Assembly: GCF_009295635.1 (NCBI RefSeq)
Contig: NZ_WHIW01000014.1
Span: forward strand, 1 to 64,000
Source of the DNA: Alkalilimnicola sp. S0819
GTDB taxonomy: Bacteria; Pseudomonadota; Gammaproteobacteria; Nitrococcales; WHIW01
Length of the DNA stretch: 64,000 nucleotides
Reading direction: 5' to 3'
The notes under the pieces were generated by a model. The model searched no databases. It saw only the letters and a program-made list of their open reading frames with translations, and was not told the origin of the DNA. The position numbers and the translations under genes were made by a program. Below are positions 9,141 through 19,309 of the stretch, one piece after another (position 1 is the stretch's first letter; every line of letters starts with the position of its first letter).

Positions 9141-9598
9141 TTACAGCTTGCGCAGCAGGCTGATCATCTCCAAGGTCGACAGGGCCGCTTCCGCGCCCTT
9201 GTTGCCGGCCTTGGTGCCTGCCCGTTCGATGGCCTGCTCGATGGTCTCGGTGGTCAACACGCCGAAGGCGATAGGCAGCTCATGCTGCATCATCGCCTGA
9301 CCCAGGCCCTTGGCGCATTCGCCGGCCACGTACTCGAAATGGGCGGTGCCACCGCGAATCACGCAGCCGAGCGCGATGATGCCGTCGTAACGGCCGCTCT
9401 TGGCCAGCCGCGAGACCACCAGGGGCAGCTCGTAGGCCCCCGGCGCCTTGACCACGTCCAGCCGCTCGTCGGGCACGCCGTGACGGCGCAGGGTGTCCAG
9501 CGCGCCTTCCAGCAGGCTGTCGACGATGAAGGCATTGAAGCGGGTCGCCACCAGGGCGATGCGCACATCGCGCACGGTGAAATCACCTTCGAGAACTT

Positions 9599-9602
<4 letters not shown>
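9141..9602 (-). CDS. ribH: 6,7-dimethyl-8-ribityllumazine synthase
   Basis: 153 aa. It condenses 3,4-dihydroxy-2-butanone 4-phosphate with the ribitylaminouracil to give lumazine, forming a 60-mer in most bacteria. Signature blocks are [35 protein letters not shown], the [22 protein letters not shown] loop with the catalytic His, and [20 protein letters not shown]. Its ATG overlaps the ribB stop by 4 bp (ATGA), so translation is coupled. Confidence 0.95.
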
Positions 9603-10714
<1,112 letters not shown>

Positions 10715-10781
10715 GATGAACCCGGCGCGCGATGCGCGCAGTTGCTGGTGTGAGCGTAACCGCTCAGTCTAAACCCGGCCT

Positions 10782-11447
10782 TCAGGATTTTGAACCGCCG
10801 AAGCCGTGCTCGCGCAGGAAGGTTTCGCTGATGCCGCCGCCCTTTTGCGCGGCCCGCTCACCGAGCATGAGCCGCTCCAGATACCGGGCGATCTGATCCA
10901 CTTCCAGGTTCACCCGGCGACCAGGGCGATACTCGCCCAGGGTGGTGACCCGCAGGGTGTGGGGCACCACGTTGATGTCGAATTCCGCGCCGTCCACGCC
11001 GTTGACCGTGAGACTCACCCCGTCGATACAGATCGAGCCCTTCTCGGCGATGTAGCGTGCCAACTGCGCCGGCGCGGCGATGCGCATACGCTCGGAGCGG
11101 GCGTCGGCGCGCCGCTCCAGCACCTCGCCCAGGCCGTCCACATGGCCGCTGACCAGGTGTCCGCCCAGCGGTGTGCTGGGGGTGAGCGCCTGCTCCAGGT
11201 TCACCGCGGCGCCCGGCTGCAGATTGCCGAGTGTGGTGCGGTTCAGGGTCTCGGCGGAGACATCCGCCGCGAAGCCCCGGGGGGTGAATTCGATGGCGGT
11301 CAGGCACACGCCGTTGACCGCGATGCTGTCGCCGAGCTGCGCGCGGCTCAGGTCCAGGGTGCCGGCATCTATGGCGAGCCGCACATCGCCGCCGCGGGCC
11401 TGTTGGCCCTCGATACGCCCCAGGGCCTGAATGATTCCGGTAAACAT
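10782..11447 (-). CDS. ribE: Riboflavin synthase alpha chain
   Basis: 221 aa. It dismutates two lumazine molecules into riboflavin and the ribitylaminouracil. The family start MFTGIIQALGRI is present, with two homologous lumazine-binding barrels (about 1-97 and 98-195): each contains the SIAVNGVCLTAIEF / SICIDGVSLTVNGV motif. GGHLVSGHVDG lies between them. Normal length. It is 11 bp downstream of ribD on the minus strand and precedes ribB. Confidence 0.95.
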   Translation of the reverse strand: MFTGIIQALGRIEGQQARGGDVRLAIDAGTLDLSRAQLGDSIAVNGVCLTAIEFTPRGFAADVSAETLNRTTLGNLQPGAAVNLEQALTPSTPLGGHLVSGHVDGLGEVLERRADARSERMRIAAPAQLARYIAEKGSICIDGVSLTVNGVDGAEFDINVVPHTLRVTTLGEYRPGRRVNLEVDQIARYLERLMLGERAAQKGGGISETFLREHGFGGSKS

Positions 11448-11458
11448 GGGCTTACACC

Positions 11459-12562
11459 TCAGGATTTCGGCCTCAGAGTCAGGCGCAGATCCGCGCCCAG
11501 TTGCCGCACGTCCTCATACTGCCACTCCAGTCGCTGGTTCATGCGCTCCAGGCCGACCAGCGTGAGCAGCGGTCGGCCTTCGTGGCCCATCAGGTGCGAG
11601 GCCTGATAGAGGATCAGCTCATCCACCAGCCCCGCCTGCACGAAGGCGCCGGCCAGGGTGGGGCCCGCCTCCACCATCACCTCGTTGTATTCACGCTGCG
11701 CCAGGGCTTCAAGCACCGCGGCCAGATCCAGTTGGCCGCCCTCGCCCGGCGAGAGCCGCAGCTCCGCGCCGGCCCCGCTCAGGCTCCGCGCCGCGTCAGG
11801 GGCGGCGTCGGAGTAGAAGATCAGCGCCCCTTCCCGCGCGACCCGGGCGGCGGGCGGCGTGCGCAGGAAGCTGTCCAGCACCACCACCCGGGGCTGGCGC
11901 AGCTCGTCATAATTGGGCTGGAAATCCCGCACGTTCAGCCGCGGGTTATCGGCCAACACCGTACCCACACCGGTGAGCACCACGCTGGAGCGGGCCCGCA
12001 GGCGGTGCACATCGCGCCGCGCGGGCACGCCGGTGATCCATTGGCTCTCGCCCGAGGCCATGGCGGTGCGTCCATCCAGGGAGCCGGCCAGTTTCACCCG
12101 CACCCAGGGGCGGCCACCGCGCATGCGCCGCGCGAATCCCGGGTTGAGGGCCTCGGCCTGCTCGGCCAGCAGCCCGCTTTGCGCATCGATGCCGGATTCG
12201 GCCAGTCGCGCCAAGCCCTTCCCCGCGACTTGCGGGTTCGGGTCCACCATGGCGGCGACCACCCGGGCCACCCCCGCCTCGATCAGCGCCTCGGCGCAGG
12301 GGGGTGTACGGCCATGGTGAGCGCAGGGCTCCAGGGTGACGTAGGCGGTGGCGCCCCGAGCCCGTTCGCCGGCCATGCGCAGGGCGTGCACCTCGGCGTG
12401 GGCCTCACCGGCGCGGGCGTGCCAGCCCTCGCCGACCCGCTCAGCGTCACGCACCAGCACGCAGCCCACACGCGGGTTGGGGTCGCTGCCGTACAGGCCA
12501 CGCTCGGCGAGCTGCAGGGCATGGGCCATGTGGCGATGATCATCGGCGGTGAATTCGGCCAT
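11459..12562 (-). CDS. ribD: Bifunctional diaminohydroxyphosphoribosylaminopyrimidine deaminase / 5-amino-6-(5-phosphoribosylamino)uracil reductase
   Basis: 367 aa from the ATG at 12562. A GTG at 12580 would add six residues, and neither has a strong ribosome site. The deaminase domain (about 1-145) has the zinc motif HAEVHALRMAG and PCAHHGRTPPC. The reductase domain (about 146-367) has the GVGTVLADNPRLNVR and VEAGPTLAGAFVQAGLVDEL blocks. It performs steps two and three of riboflavin synthesis. It is 28 bp downstream of nrdR. Confidence 0.94.
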   Translation of the reverse strand: MAEFTADDHRHMAHALQLAERGLYGSDPNPRVGCVLVRDAERVGEGWHARAGEAHAEVHALRMAGERARGATAYVTLEPCAHHGRTPPCAEALIEAGVARVVAAMVDPNPQVAGKGLARLAESGIDAQSGLLAEQAEALNPGFARRMRGGRPWVRVKLAGSLDGRTAMASGESQWITGVPARRDVHRLRARSSVVLTGVGTVLADNPRLNVRDFQPNYDELRQPRVVVLDSFLRTPPAARVAREGALIFYSDAAPDAARSLSGAGAELRLSPGEGGQLDLAAVLEALAQREYNEVMVEAGPTLAGAFVQAGLVDELILYQASHLMGHEGRPLLTLVGLERMNQRLEWQYEDVRQLGADLRLTLRPKS

Positions 12563-12589
12563 GGTTCGGGAGGACGCCACGCAGGCAGC

Positions 12590-13042
12590 CTAGCGGCGCT
12601 CCAGGCCGTCGATCACTTCACGGAAGGCGCTGACGTCCTGGAAGCTGCGGTAGACGGAGGCAAAGCGCACATAGGCCACCTGATCCAGCTCCCGCAGCTC
12701 GTCCATGACCCACTCGCCCAACTGGCGGGCGGGCAGCTCGCGCTCGCCGCTGCCCTGCAGACGCTTCTTGATGCGGTGGATGGCCGCTTCCACGTCCTCG
12801 ACGCTCACCGGGCGCTTCTCCAGCGCCCGCTGCATGCCGGTGCGCAGCTTGCCTTCATCGAAGGGTTCGCGGGTGCCGTCGCTCTTGACCATGCGGGGCA
12901 GGAGCAACTCGGCGTTCTCGTAGGTGGTGAAGCGCTCGCTGCAGGCGACGCACTCGCGTCGCCTGCGCACCTGGTCGCCCTCGCTGGCCAGTCGCGAATC
13001 GATGACCCGCGTATCCTGTGCCTGGCAGAAAGGGCAACGCAT
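12590..13042 (-). CDS. nrdR: Transcriptional repressor NrdR
   Basis: 150 aa. NrdR senses ATP/dATP and represses ribonucleotide reductase genes. The zinc ribbon is [17 protein letters not shown] with the second pair [16 protein letters not shown], and the ATP-cone follows (VVKSDG-type block [18 protein letters not shown], about residue 49 onward). Normal length. It lies 9 bp downstream of glyA and directly ahead of ribD, the conserved order. Confidence 0.95.
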   Translation of the reverse strand: MRCPFCQAQDTRVIDSRLASEGDQVRRRRECVACSERFTTYENAELLLPRMVKSDGTREPFDEGKLRTGMQRALEKRPVSVEDVEAAIHRIKKRLQGSGERELPARQLGEWVMDELRELDQVAYVRFASVYRSFQDVSAFREVIDGLERR

Positions 13043-13051
13043 CGTCTCGGC

Positions 13052-14317
13052 TCAGCCCTGGTTGGACTGGTAAACCGGCAGGCGAGCACAGACCGCCTGC
13101 ACCTTGCCGCGCACCTGTTCGATCACCGACTCGTTGCCGATATCGTCCAGCACATCGCAGATCCAGCCGGCCAGCTCGCGACACTCGCTCTCGCCGAAGC
13201 CGCGGGTGGTGATGGCCGGCGTACCGAGGCGCAGGCCGGAGGTAACGAAGGGTGACTGGGGGTCGTTGGGCACGGTGTTCTTGTTCACCGTGATGTGCGC
13301 GCGTCCCAGAGCGGCGTCCGCGTCCTTGCCGGTCAGGCCCTTGTCGATCAGATCAATCAGGAACAGGTGATTGTCGGTGCCGCCGGAAACCACCTTGTAG
13401 CCGCGGCTCTGCACCGTCTCGGCCATGGCGCGGGCATTGGCCACCACCTGGGTCTGGTACTGCTTGAAGCTCGGCTCCAGCGCTTCCTTGAAGGCCACGG
13501 CCTTGGCGGCGATGGCGTGCATCAAGGGCCCGCCCTGGGTGCCGGGGAAGATCAGCGAATTCAGCTTCTTCTCGATTTCCGGGTTGCTCTTCGCCAGGAT
13601 CAGGCCGCCACGGGGACCGCGAAGGGTCTTGTGGGTGGTGGTGGTGGTCACATCGGCGATCTGCACCGGGTTGGGGTACTGCCCGGCGGCGACCAGCCCC
13701 GCCACGTGAGCCATGTCCACCAGCAGGTAAGCACCTACTTCATCGGCAATCTCACGGAAGCGCTGCCAGTCCACCACCCGGGAATAGGCGGAGAAGCCGG
13801 CAACGATCATCTTCGGCCGGTGCTCCCGGGCCAGGCGCGCCACTTGTTCGTAGTCGATTTCGCCGGTTTCCGGGACCACGCCGTACTGCACGGCCTGATA
13901 GATCTTGCCCGAGAAATTCGGCTTGGCGCCGTGGGTGAGGTGACCGCCATGATCCAGGCTCATCCCCAGGATGACGTCGCCGGGCTGGCAAAGCGCCATG
14001 TAGACGGCGGCATTGGCCTGGGAGCCGGAATGGGGTTGCACGTTGGCGAAATCGGCGCCGAACAGTTCCTTCGCCCGGTCTATGGCCAGCTGTTCGGCCA
14101 CGTCCACGTACTCGCAGCCACCATAGTAGCGCTTGCCGGGGTAGCCTTCGGCGTACTTGTTGGTGAGCGCCGAGCCCTGGGCTTCCAACACCCGGGGGCT
14201 GGCGTAGTTTTCCGAGGCGATCAATTCAATGTGATCTTCCTGGCGCCGGGTTTCCCGGGCAATGGCCTCGGCGAGATCCGGATCGAAGCTGGCAATCGTC
14301 ATATCGCTGGAAAACAT
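13052..14317 (-). CDS. glyA: Serine hydroxymethyltransferase
   Basis: 421 aa. PLP enzyme converting serine and tetrahydrofolate to glycine and methylene-THF. Clear motifs are [37 protein letters not shown], the PLP lysine motif [14 protein letters not shown] and the [14 protein letters not shown] substrate block. Normal length for the cytosolic form. First gene of the minus-strand block leading to riboflavin genes. The one-carbon theme recurs in purU and metH in this window. Confidence 0.97.
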   Translation of the reverse strand: MFSSDMTIASFDPDLAEAIARETRRQEDHIELIASENYASPRVLEAQGSALTNKYAEGYPGKRYYGGCEYVDVAEQLAIDRAKELFGADFANVQPHSGSQANAAVYMALCQPGDVILGMSLDHGGHLTHGAKPNFSGKIYQAVQYGVVPETGEIDYEQVARLAREHRPKMIVAGFSAYSRVVDWQRFREIADEVGAYLLVDMAHVAGLVAAGQYPNPVQIADVTTTTTHKTLRGPRGGLILAKSNPEIEKKLNSLIFPGTQGGPLMHAIAAKAVAFKEALEPSFKQYQTQVVANARAMAETVQSRGYKVVSGGTDNHLFLIDLIDKGLTGKDADAALGRAHITVNKNTVPNDPQSPFVTSGLRLGTPAITTRGFGESECRELAGWICDVLDDIGNESVIEQVRGKVQAVCARLPVYQSNQG

Positions 14318-14453
14318 GCGGCTCCCTCTGGGTTCAGGCAGCGGATAAGGAAACCCGCGCCTCTAACGACGCGGCGGAAGGCACGCCAGCATACAGGATA
14401 TTGGGGGAACACTGAACATCCAGGCACAAGAGAGTACGCCGGTCAGCGCCAGC

Positions 14454-14532
14454 GCAGGAGCGCCCCATGGCCGCGACTCTCCCACCCTGCCGGCACGAAT
14501 TGGGGCCACCGCGGCCTTAAGCCGCGCCTACA
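14454..14532. repeat. Inverted pair of REP-like palindromes
   Basis: The left copy (14454-14477) reads GCAGGAGCGCCCCATGGCCG and onward. The right copy (14511-14532) reads on the opposite strand as CTGTAGGCGCGGCTTAAGGC and onward. Both are variants of the GTAGGAGCGGCTCATGGCCG repeat seen elsewhere in the window, arranged head-to-head as in REPIN/BIME units. They sit in the gap between glyA and the asparaginase gene. Confidence 0.6.
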
Positions 14533-14556
14533 GGCGGGAGTGGCCGTCGTGCGGCC

Positions 14557-15585
14557 TCAACCCAAGTATCCACCACCCCAGGGAGCGAAGCGTGCGTGCA
14601 GCTGGTCGGCATTCCGTAAACCGTAGCGCAGGCACAAGGCCAACAACGCCTTGGCCTTGAGCGGATCCAGCCAGCCGGCGTGAAGCAGGCCGCGCTTCAG
14701 CAGGTCAATTTCGCTGCCCGGATAACCGTAGGTGTCGCGCAACACCTCGCCGTAAGCTATGCGCGAAGCCAGCACCACCGGCATCCGCGAGGCCAGCTCC
14801 CCCAGGGCCTCGGCCAGGGGCGGACTGACGTGCCCGGCACCCGCACCGGCCATTACCAGGCCCGCGAAACCCTGCCCGGCCAAGGCCCGAACCAGCTCGG
14901 GCCCGTCCCCCAGGCTCATGGTGAGCAGCGCGACGGGCGCCTCGCGAATCTCATCGCAGGGCGGCAGGGGCGGCACCGACTCCGGGCGCAGCACGATCCG
15001 CACCCGCCCCTCGGCCACCCAGCCCAGCGGGCCGGCCAAGGGCGTATCGAAGGCACCCGGGTTGCTGGTGTGCGCCTTGCGCACAAAGCGGGCGGCATGA
15101 ATCCGCTCGTTGAAGACCACCAGGCAACCCATGCCTCGCGCCTGCTCGCTGGCGGCGACCTGCACGGCGGCGAGCAGGTTCGCCGGCCCGTCGGCGCCAC
15201 TCTGGACGGGGTTGCGCATGGCGCCGGTCACCACCACCGGCGCATCGAGCGCCAACAGCCGATCGAGTATGAAGGCGCTCTCCTCGATGCTGTCGGTGCC
15301 CTGGGTCACCACCACGCCACGCGCGCCCTCGGCCACTGCCCGCTCGATGGCCACGACCAGGGCCTCCAGATCCGCATAGCTCAGATGGGACCCGGGCAGT
15401 TGGCGAAAGGACCGCACCCGCAAGCGCGCGTGCTCCGCCAGCGCCGGCACAGCCTGCACCAGGCTCTCGCCGCTCAAGCTGGGAACGACGCCGGGGGCGT
15501 CCCCCGTGGTCATGGCGATGGTGCCGCCAAGGGCAAACAGGGCGATGTCGGGTTTTGGCTGTGGCATGGGTCTTTTCGCGGCCAT
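14557..15585 (-). CDS. L-asparaginase (type I/II asparaginase-glutaminase fold)
   Basis: 342 aa, or 336 from the second ATG at 15567. Hydrolyses asparagine to aspartate and ammonia. The first catalytic Thr is in FALGGTIAM and the second in VVTQGTDSIEESAF (usual HGTDT). The GAMRNPVQSGADGPANL block and the C-terminal PVVLASRIAYGEVL block match the family. No signal peptide is seen, so the enzyme is predicted cytoplasmic. The first ATG and its AGGAG site lie inside a REP palindrome (15577-15600); see the findings. The neighbouring gene is on the opposite strand. Confidence 0.85.
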   Translation of the reverse strand: MAAKRPMPQPKPDIALFALGGTIAMTTGDAPGVVPSLSGESLVQAVPALAEHARLRVRSFRQLPGSHLSYADLEALVVAIERAVAEGARGVVVTQGTDSIEESAFILDRLLALDAPVVVTGAMRNPVQSGADGPANLLAAVQVAASEQARGMGCLVVFNERIHAARFVRKAHTSNPGAFDTPLAGPLGWVAEGRVRIVLRPESVPPLPPCDEIREAPVALLTMSLGDGPELVRALAGQGFAGLVMAGAGAGHVSPPLAEALGELASRMPVVLASRIAYGEVLRDTYGYPGSEIDLLKRGLLHAGWLDPLKAKALLALCLRYGLRNADQLHARFAPWGGGYLG

Positions 15586-15600
15586 GAGCCGCTCCTGCAG
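15577..15600. repeat. REP-like palindrome overlapping the asparaginase start
   Basis: On the minus strand it reads CTGCAGGAGCGGCTCATGGC then CGCG, matching the REP unit at 25934-26000 apart from the CTGC for GTAG variation. It contains an AGGAG ribosome-site sequence and the ATG at 15585 used by the longest asparaginase frame. Confidence 0.65.
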
Positions 15601-15698
15601 TCGCTGAAGAGGGATAAGGCTCCGACTATCTTAGTGCTTCGCAGGAGCTCTGTGGGGTTATAGACTAGCCGCAGAATTCAAGCAGGCGCGGGACAGGC

Positions 15699-16172
15699 AT
15701 GCGAAGAAGCAAACCGCGGCTCTGGGTGGGCTGGCGTGAAGTCGTCGCCCTGCCCGGGCTGGGCATAGACGGTATCAAGGCCAAGGTGGACACCGGCGCC
15801 GCCACCTCCGCACTGCATGCGATTCACATCCGCCGCTTTACCGAGAACGGCCGGGCTCGGGTGAGCTTCGATGTGCACCCATTGCAGCGGCGCACCGATG
15901 TGACCGTGCACTGCGTGGCGGACCTGCACGACGAACGGATGGTCACCAGCTCCACGGGGCATCGGGAAAAACGCCTGGTCATCCGTACGCCCTTGCGCGT
16001 CGGCGACCAGAGCTGGCCGATCGAACTCACGCTCACCAACCGCGACAGCATGGGCTTTCGCATGTTGTTGGGGCGGCGGGCCATGCATCACCATATTCTT
16101 GTAGACCCGGGCGCCTCATACCTGGCCGGTGCCGCGGACAGCGGCGGCGCGCCGCCGGGCTTTGAGCACTAA
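15699..16172 (+). CDS. RimB-like ATP-dependent zinc protease family protein (retropepsin-like, PF05618)
   Basis: 157 aa. Contains [13 protein letters not shown] (about residues 28-40), the Asp-Thr-Gly-Ala active-site motif of this retropepsin-like family, and the second-half block [22 protein letters not shown]. Family members found beside rimK (RimB) have been linked to removal of glutamate tails from ribosomal protein S6. The gene ends 17 bp before rimK, so the two are probably one operon. Length is typical. The name RimB is by family and context only. Confidence 0.8.
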   Translation: MRRSKPRLWVGWREVVALPGLGIDGIKAKVDTGAATSALHAIHIRRFTENGRARVSFDVHPLQRRTDVTVHCVADLHDERMVTSSTGHREKRLVIRTPLRVGDQSWPIELTLTNRDSMGFRMLLGRRAMHHHILVDPGASYLAGAADSGGAPPGFEH

Positions 16173-16189
16173 CCCACACCGGAGCCGTC

Positions 16190-17107
16190 ATGGCTGAACC
16201 TCTGAACATTGTCATCCTCTCGCGCAACAGCAAGCTCTACTCCACGAGCCGCCTGGTAGAGGCCGCTCGCGAGCGCGGTCACGAGGTTCGGGTAATCGAC
16301 CCGCTACGCTGTTACATGAACATCAGCTCCCACCGTCCGGAAATCCACTACAAGGGCGAGATGCTGGAGAAAGTGGATGCGGTGATCCCCCGCATCGGCG
16401 CCTCGATTACCTTTTACGGCACTGCCGTGGTCCGCCAGTTCGAGATGATGGGCACCTTCAGCCTGAATGAATCGGTGGCCATCAGCCGCTCCCGGGACAA
16501 GCTGCGCTCGCTGCAACTGCTCTCGCGCAAGGGCATCGGCCTGCCGGTGACCGGCTTCGGCTACTCGCCGGACGACAACCTGGACCTGATCAACCTGGTG
16601 GGCGGCGCGCCGCTGGTGATCAAGCTGCTGGAAGGCACCCAGGGCAAGGGCGTGGTGCTGGCCGAGACCAACAAGGCGGCCGAGAGCGTCATCGACGCCT
16701 TTCGCGGCCTGCGCGCCTACTTCCTCACCCAGGAGTTCATCAAGGAGGCCGGCGGTTCGGATATCCGCTGCTTCGTGGTGGGCGAGAAGGTGGTGGCGTC
16801 GATGATGCGCCAGGCCAAGGAAGGGGAGTTCCGCTCCAATGTGCACCGGGGCGGTGTCGCCCGAGCCATCAAGATCACTCCCGAGGAGCGCTCCACCGCG
16901 GTGCGCGCGGCCAAGATCCTGGGGCTGAACGTGGCGGGCGTGGACATCATGCGCTCCAACCATGGCCCGGTGGTGCTGGAGGTAAACTCCTCCCCGGGGC
17001 TGGAGGGCATAGAGACCTCCACCGGCAAGGACATCGCCGGCACCATCGTCGGCTTCATCGAGAAGAGCGGGCGGGCCGGGAAGACCCGCACCCGCGGTCG
17101 GGGCTGA
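16190..17107 (+). CDS. rimK: Ribosomal protein S6--L-glutamate ligase RimK (ATP-grasp)
   Basis: 305 aa, near the 300 of E. coli RimK. The pre-ATP-grasp domain starts [21 protein letters not shown]. The ATP-grasp core includes [19 protein letters not shown] (ATP-binding lysines), [21 protein letters not shown], the Mg-binding HRGG..A block ([16 protein letters not shown]) and [14 protein letters not shown]. It adds C-terminal glutamates to S6. The 3' end overlaps the 3' end of the convergent LysR pseudogene by about 50 bp. Confidence 0.93.
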   Translation: MAEPLNIVILSRNSKLYSTSRLVEAARERGHEVRVIDPLRCYMNISSHRPEIHYKGEMLEKVDAVIPRIGASITFYGTAVVRQFEMMGTFSLNESVAISRSRDKLRSLQLLSRKGIGLPVTGFGYSPDDNLDLINLVGGAPLVIKLLEGTQGKGVVLAETNKAAESVIDAFRGLRAYFLTQEFIKEAGGSDIRCFVVGEKVVASMMRQAKEGEFRSNVHRGGVARAIKITPEERSTAVRAAKILGLNVAGVDIMRSNHGPVVLEVNSSPGLEGIETSTGKDIAGTIVGFIEKSGRAGKTRTRGRG

Positions 17108-17847
17108 AGGCCTCGGCCAGGTAATCGATCATCGCCCGCAGTTTCGCCGGCGGACGCGGGTCCGCCGGAAACAGCACATGCAGCCCCCCGAGATCGATCG
17201 GGGGCTGGTCCAGGTCCAGGGCCACCAGGGCTCCACTGGCCAAGGCCTCGTTGACGATGAAGGTGGGCTGATAGATCAGCCCCTGCCCGCCCAGCGCCGC
17301 CGCCAGCAGCGCATCACCGTTGTTGGCCTTCAGGCTCCCCCGCACCGGAACCTGCACCTCGCCCTGGCGACCGAAGAACCAGCTCCCCCGCCCCTGCAGG
17401 GGCGAGAGCGTGTAGCTCAGGCAGTCATGGGCGGCCAGCTCGGCCACCGTCCGCGGCGTGCCGTGGCGCGCCAGGTAGGACGGTGCGGCGCAGACCCGCA
17501 TGGGGCAATCCCCCAGCCGGCGCGATGAAGCGCACCCCGAAGGAGAGTGGCAGATTCATGCGCAGGCGGCCCACGGCTTCGGTGCGCTGGGCCGCCACCG
17601 CGGAGTCCGCCTCGTCGAGATCCTGGAGGATGCGCTGGCAGGCCTCCAGATAGTCCCGACCGGCCTCGGTCAGCGTCAGTCGTCGGGTGGTTCGATGCAG
17701 CAGTTTCACGCCCAGCCGCGCCTCCAGGGCATCCATGTGCTTGGTGGCCATGGCCGGCGACATGCCCAGCGCGCGCCCGGCCGCCGACAGACTCCCCTGG
17801 GCCGCCGCCCGGCTGAAGACCCGCATTCCGGTCACACGATCCAGCAT
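17055..17847 (-). pseudogene. LysR-family regulator, internally deleted and frameshifted
   Basis: From the ATG at 17847 the frame encodes a good LysR N-terminus (MLDRVTGMRVFSRAAAQGSL, with HTH SLSAAGRALGMSPAMATKHMDALE) up to LRMNLPLSFGVRFIAPAG near residue 112. The matching C-terminal effector part resumes in another frame at about 17501 (MRVCAAPSYLARHGTPRTVAELAAHDCLSYTL). Compared with intact CrgA/AaeR-type LysR proteins, roughly 60 residues between these blocks are missing, so this is a deletion plus frameshift, not a sequencing slip alone. It is divergent from the dioxygenase gene it probably once regulated. Confidence 0.8.
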
Positions 17848-17967
17848 GCATCTAACACTCTGAGTTAAAGGTGTTCGATCAATATGCCATCTTATCCTCC
17901 TGTCGCAAGGAGGTTAGAGTGGACTCAATCGGCAACCCGGCCCCACACAGGCCGCAGGACATGGATC

Positions 17968-18798
17968 ATGAGCCACGCAAACACGTCACCCGGCAACACC
18001 CCGCGCCAGCCCACGCTATTCATCCCCCACGGCGCGGGACCCTGCTTTTTCATGGATTGGAACCCGCCCGACACCTGGGACGGCATGGCACGCTTTCTCT
18101 CCGGGGTCGCCGACACGCTACCGGCCCGGCCGCGGGCGATCCTGATGGTCTCCGCCCACTGGCTGATGCCGTCGTTCAGCGTCACCGCCGGGGAACAACC
18201 GAAGCTGATCTACGACTACCACGGTTTTCCCAGCCACACCTACGCACTGAACTACCCGGCGCCCGGCGCACCGTCGCTCGCCACGCGGGTCCGGGCGCTT
18301 CTGTCCGAGGCCGGCCTGGACAGCCGCGAGGACGCCGAGCGAGGCTTCGATCACGGCATGTTCGTACCCTTGAAGCTGATGTTCCCGGCGGCCGACGTTC
18401 CGGTGGTGCAGCTGTCGCTGCGTGAAAATCTGGACCCCGCGGCCCACCTTGCCGCCGGGCGCGCCCTGGCGCCGCTGCGCGAGGAAGGCGTGCTGATCGT
18501 CGGCAGCGGCATGAGCTTTCACAATATGCGCGGCTACGGGGATGCCCACTTCACCGCCCCGTCGGAAGCCTTCGATGAGTGGTTGAGCGGGGCCGTGAGC
18601 GCCGACCCCGAGGCGCGCCATGCCGCCCTGTGCGACTGGGCCGATGCCCCCCATGCCAGAGAGTGTCACCCGCCAAGCCTGGAGGAACACCTGATCCCGT
18701 TGATGGTCGCCGCCGGCGCCGCCGGCACGGACCCCGGCCGCAAGGTGTACTCGGAGCAGGTATTAAAGACCCAGCTGTCCGCCTTCCGCTTCGGCTGA
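17968..18798 (+). CDS. LigB-type extradiol dioxygenase (4,5-DOPA dioxygenase family)
   Basis: 276 aa from the ATG at 17968, where homologues begin (PTLFIPHGAGPCF). Non-haem iron ligands are visible: His in IPHGAGPC and SAHWLMP (about 57-63), with a further conserved site in RGFDHGMFVPLKLMFP and GSGMSFHNMRGY. The fold matches YgiD/LigB class III ring-cleavage enzymes acting on catecholic substrates. A strong AAGGAGG upstream (near 17905) points to a GTG in a different frame, so the 5' end may have been altered. Natural substrate unknown. It sits between a broken LysR gene and a truncated SDR. Confidence 0.8.
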   Translation: MSHANTSPGNTPRQPTLFIPHGAGPCFFMDWNPPDTWDGMARFLSGVADTLPARPRAILMVSAHWLMPSFSVTAGEQPKLIYDYHGFPSHTYALNYPAPGAPSLATRVRALLSEAGLDSREDAERGFDHGMFVPLKLMFPAADVPVVQLSLRENLDPAAHLAAGRALAPLREEGVLIVGSGMSFHNMRGYGDAHFTAPSEAFDEWLSGAVSADPEARHAALCDWADAPHARECHPPSLEEHLIPLMVAAGAAGTDPGRKVYSEQVLKTQLSAFRFG

Positions 18799-18823
18799 GG
18801 CGAGCAACCACGCAAGGAGATTG

Positions 18824-19261
18824 ATGATACGGAGCGAACTGTCCGGAAAGCAGGCGCGTGGCTGGGGCCGTATCCCGTTCATCTCCAGCGAATCGGCGCT
18901 GAACATCCCGGCCGAGATGGTGCACTACGGCGTCAGCAAGGCGGCGCCGCAGGGCGTCTCGCGCGGACTGGCCAAGGTGCTGGCCGGCAGCGGCGTGACC
19001 GTGAACACCATCCTGCCCGGCCCCACCCGCACCGAAGGCGCGCAGGCCATGATGGCGAAACCGGCCGAGGAACGCGGCGTTTCGGTGGAGGAAATGGAGG
19101 CCCTGTTCCTGCAGGAGAACCGCCCGTCGACACTGCTGGGGCGCTTCGCCAGCCCCAAGGAAGTCGCCAGCCTCAGTGTGTATGCGGCCTCGCCCCAGGC
19201 CAGCGCCACCACCGGCGCCGCCCTGCGGGTGGAGGGTGGCATCGTCGAGAGCATCGCGTAG
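18824..19261 (+). pseudogene. Short-chain dehydrogenase/reductase with in-frame internal deletion
   Basis: 145 codons from ATG 18824, preceded by AAGGAG. The product starts MIRSELSGK, a plausible SDR N-terminus, but jumps directly to ARGWGRIPFISSESALNIP, which in full-length enzymes (about 250 aa) lies after residue 110. The glycine-rich TGxxxGIG cofactor motif and the Asn of the NAG motif are missing. The catalytic YxxxK (HYGVSK) and the C-terminal half up to LRVEGGIVES remain. It is unlikely to be active. It lies downstream of the dioxygenase and may have formed an operon with it. Confidence 0.75.
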
Positions 19262-19263
19262 AC

Positions 19264-19294
19264 CTGCAGGAGCGGCCATGAGCCGCTCCTGCAG
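19264..19294. repeat. Perfect REP-type palindrome between convergent genes
   Basis: A 13-bp perfect inverted repeat (CTGCAGGAGCGGC / GCCGCTCCTGCAG) with a 5-nt loop. It shares the AGGAGCGGC core with the other REP copies in this window and lies in the short gap between the SDR remnant and mmsB, where it could also act as a hairpin barrier to read-through. Confidence 0.7.
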
Positions 19295-19309
19295 ATGAAA
19301 TAGCGATGC

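Noticed and set aside
10715-10781. FMN riboswitch upstream of ribB
   Set aside because: Only 67 bp between ribE and ribB and no RFN-type conserved helices were seen.
11501-13255. 584-codon ORF antisense to ribD and nrdR
   Set aside because: Antisense shadow of well-identified genes.
17871-18425. 184-codon ORF with a strong ribosome site overlapping the dioxygenase
   Set aside because: The product has no coding character beyond the first residues and is the +1 shadow of the dioxygenase; the ribosome site is reported as an oddity.
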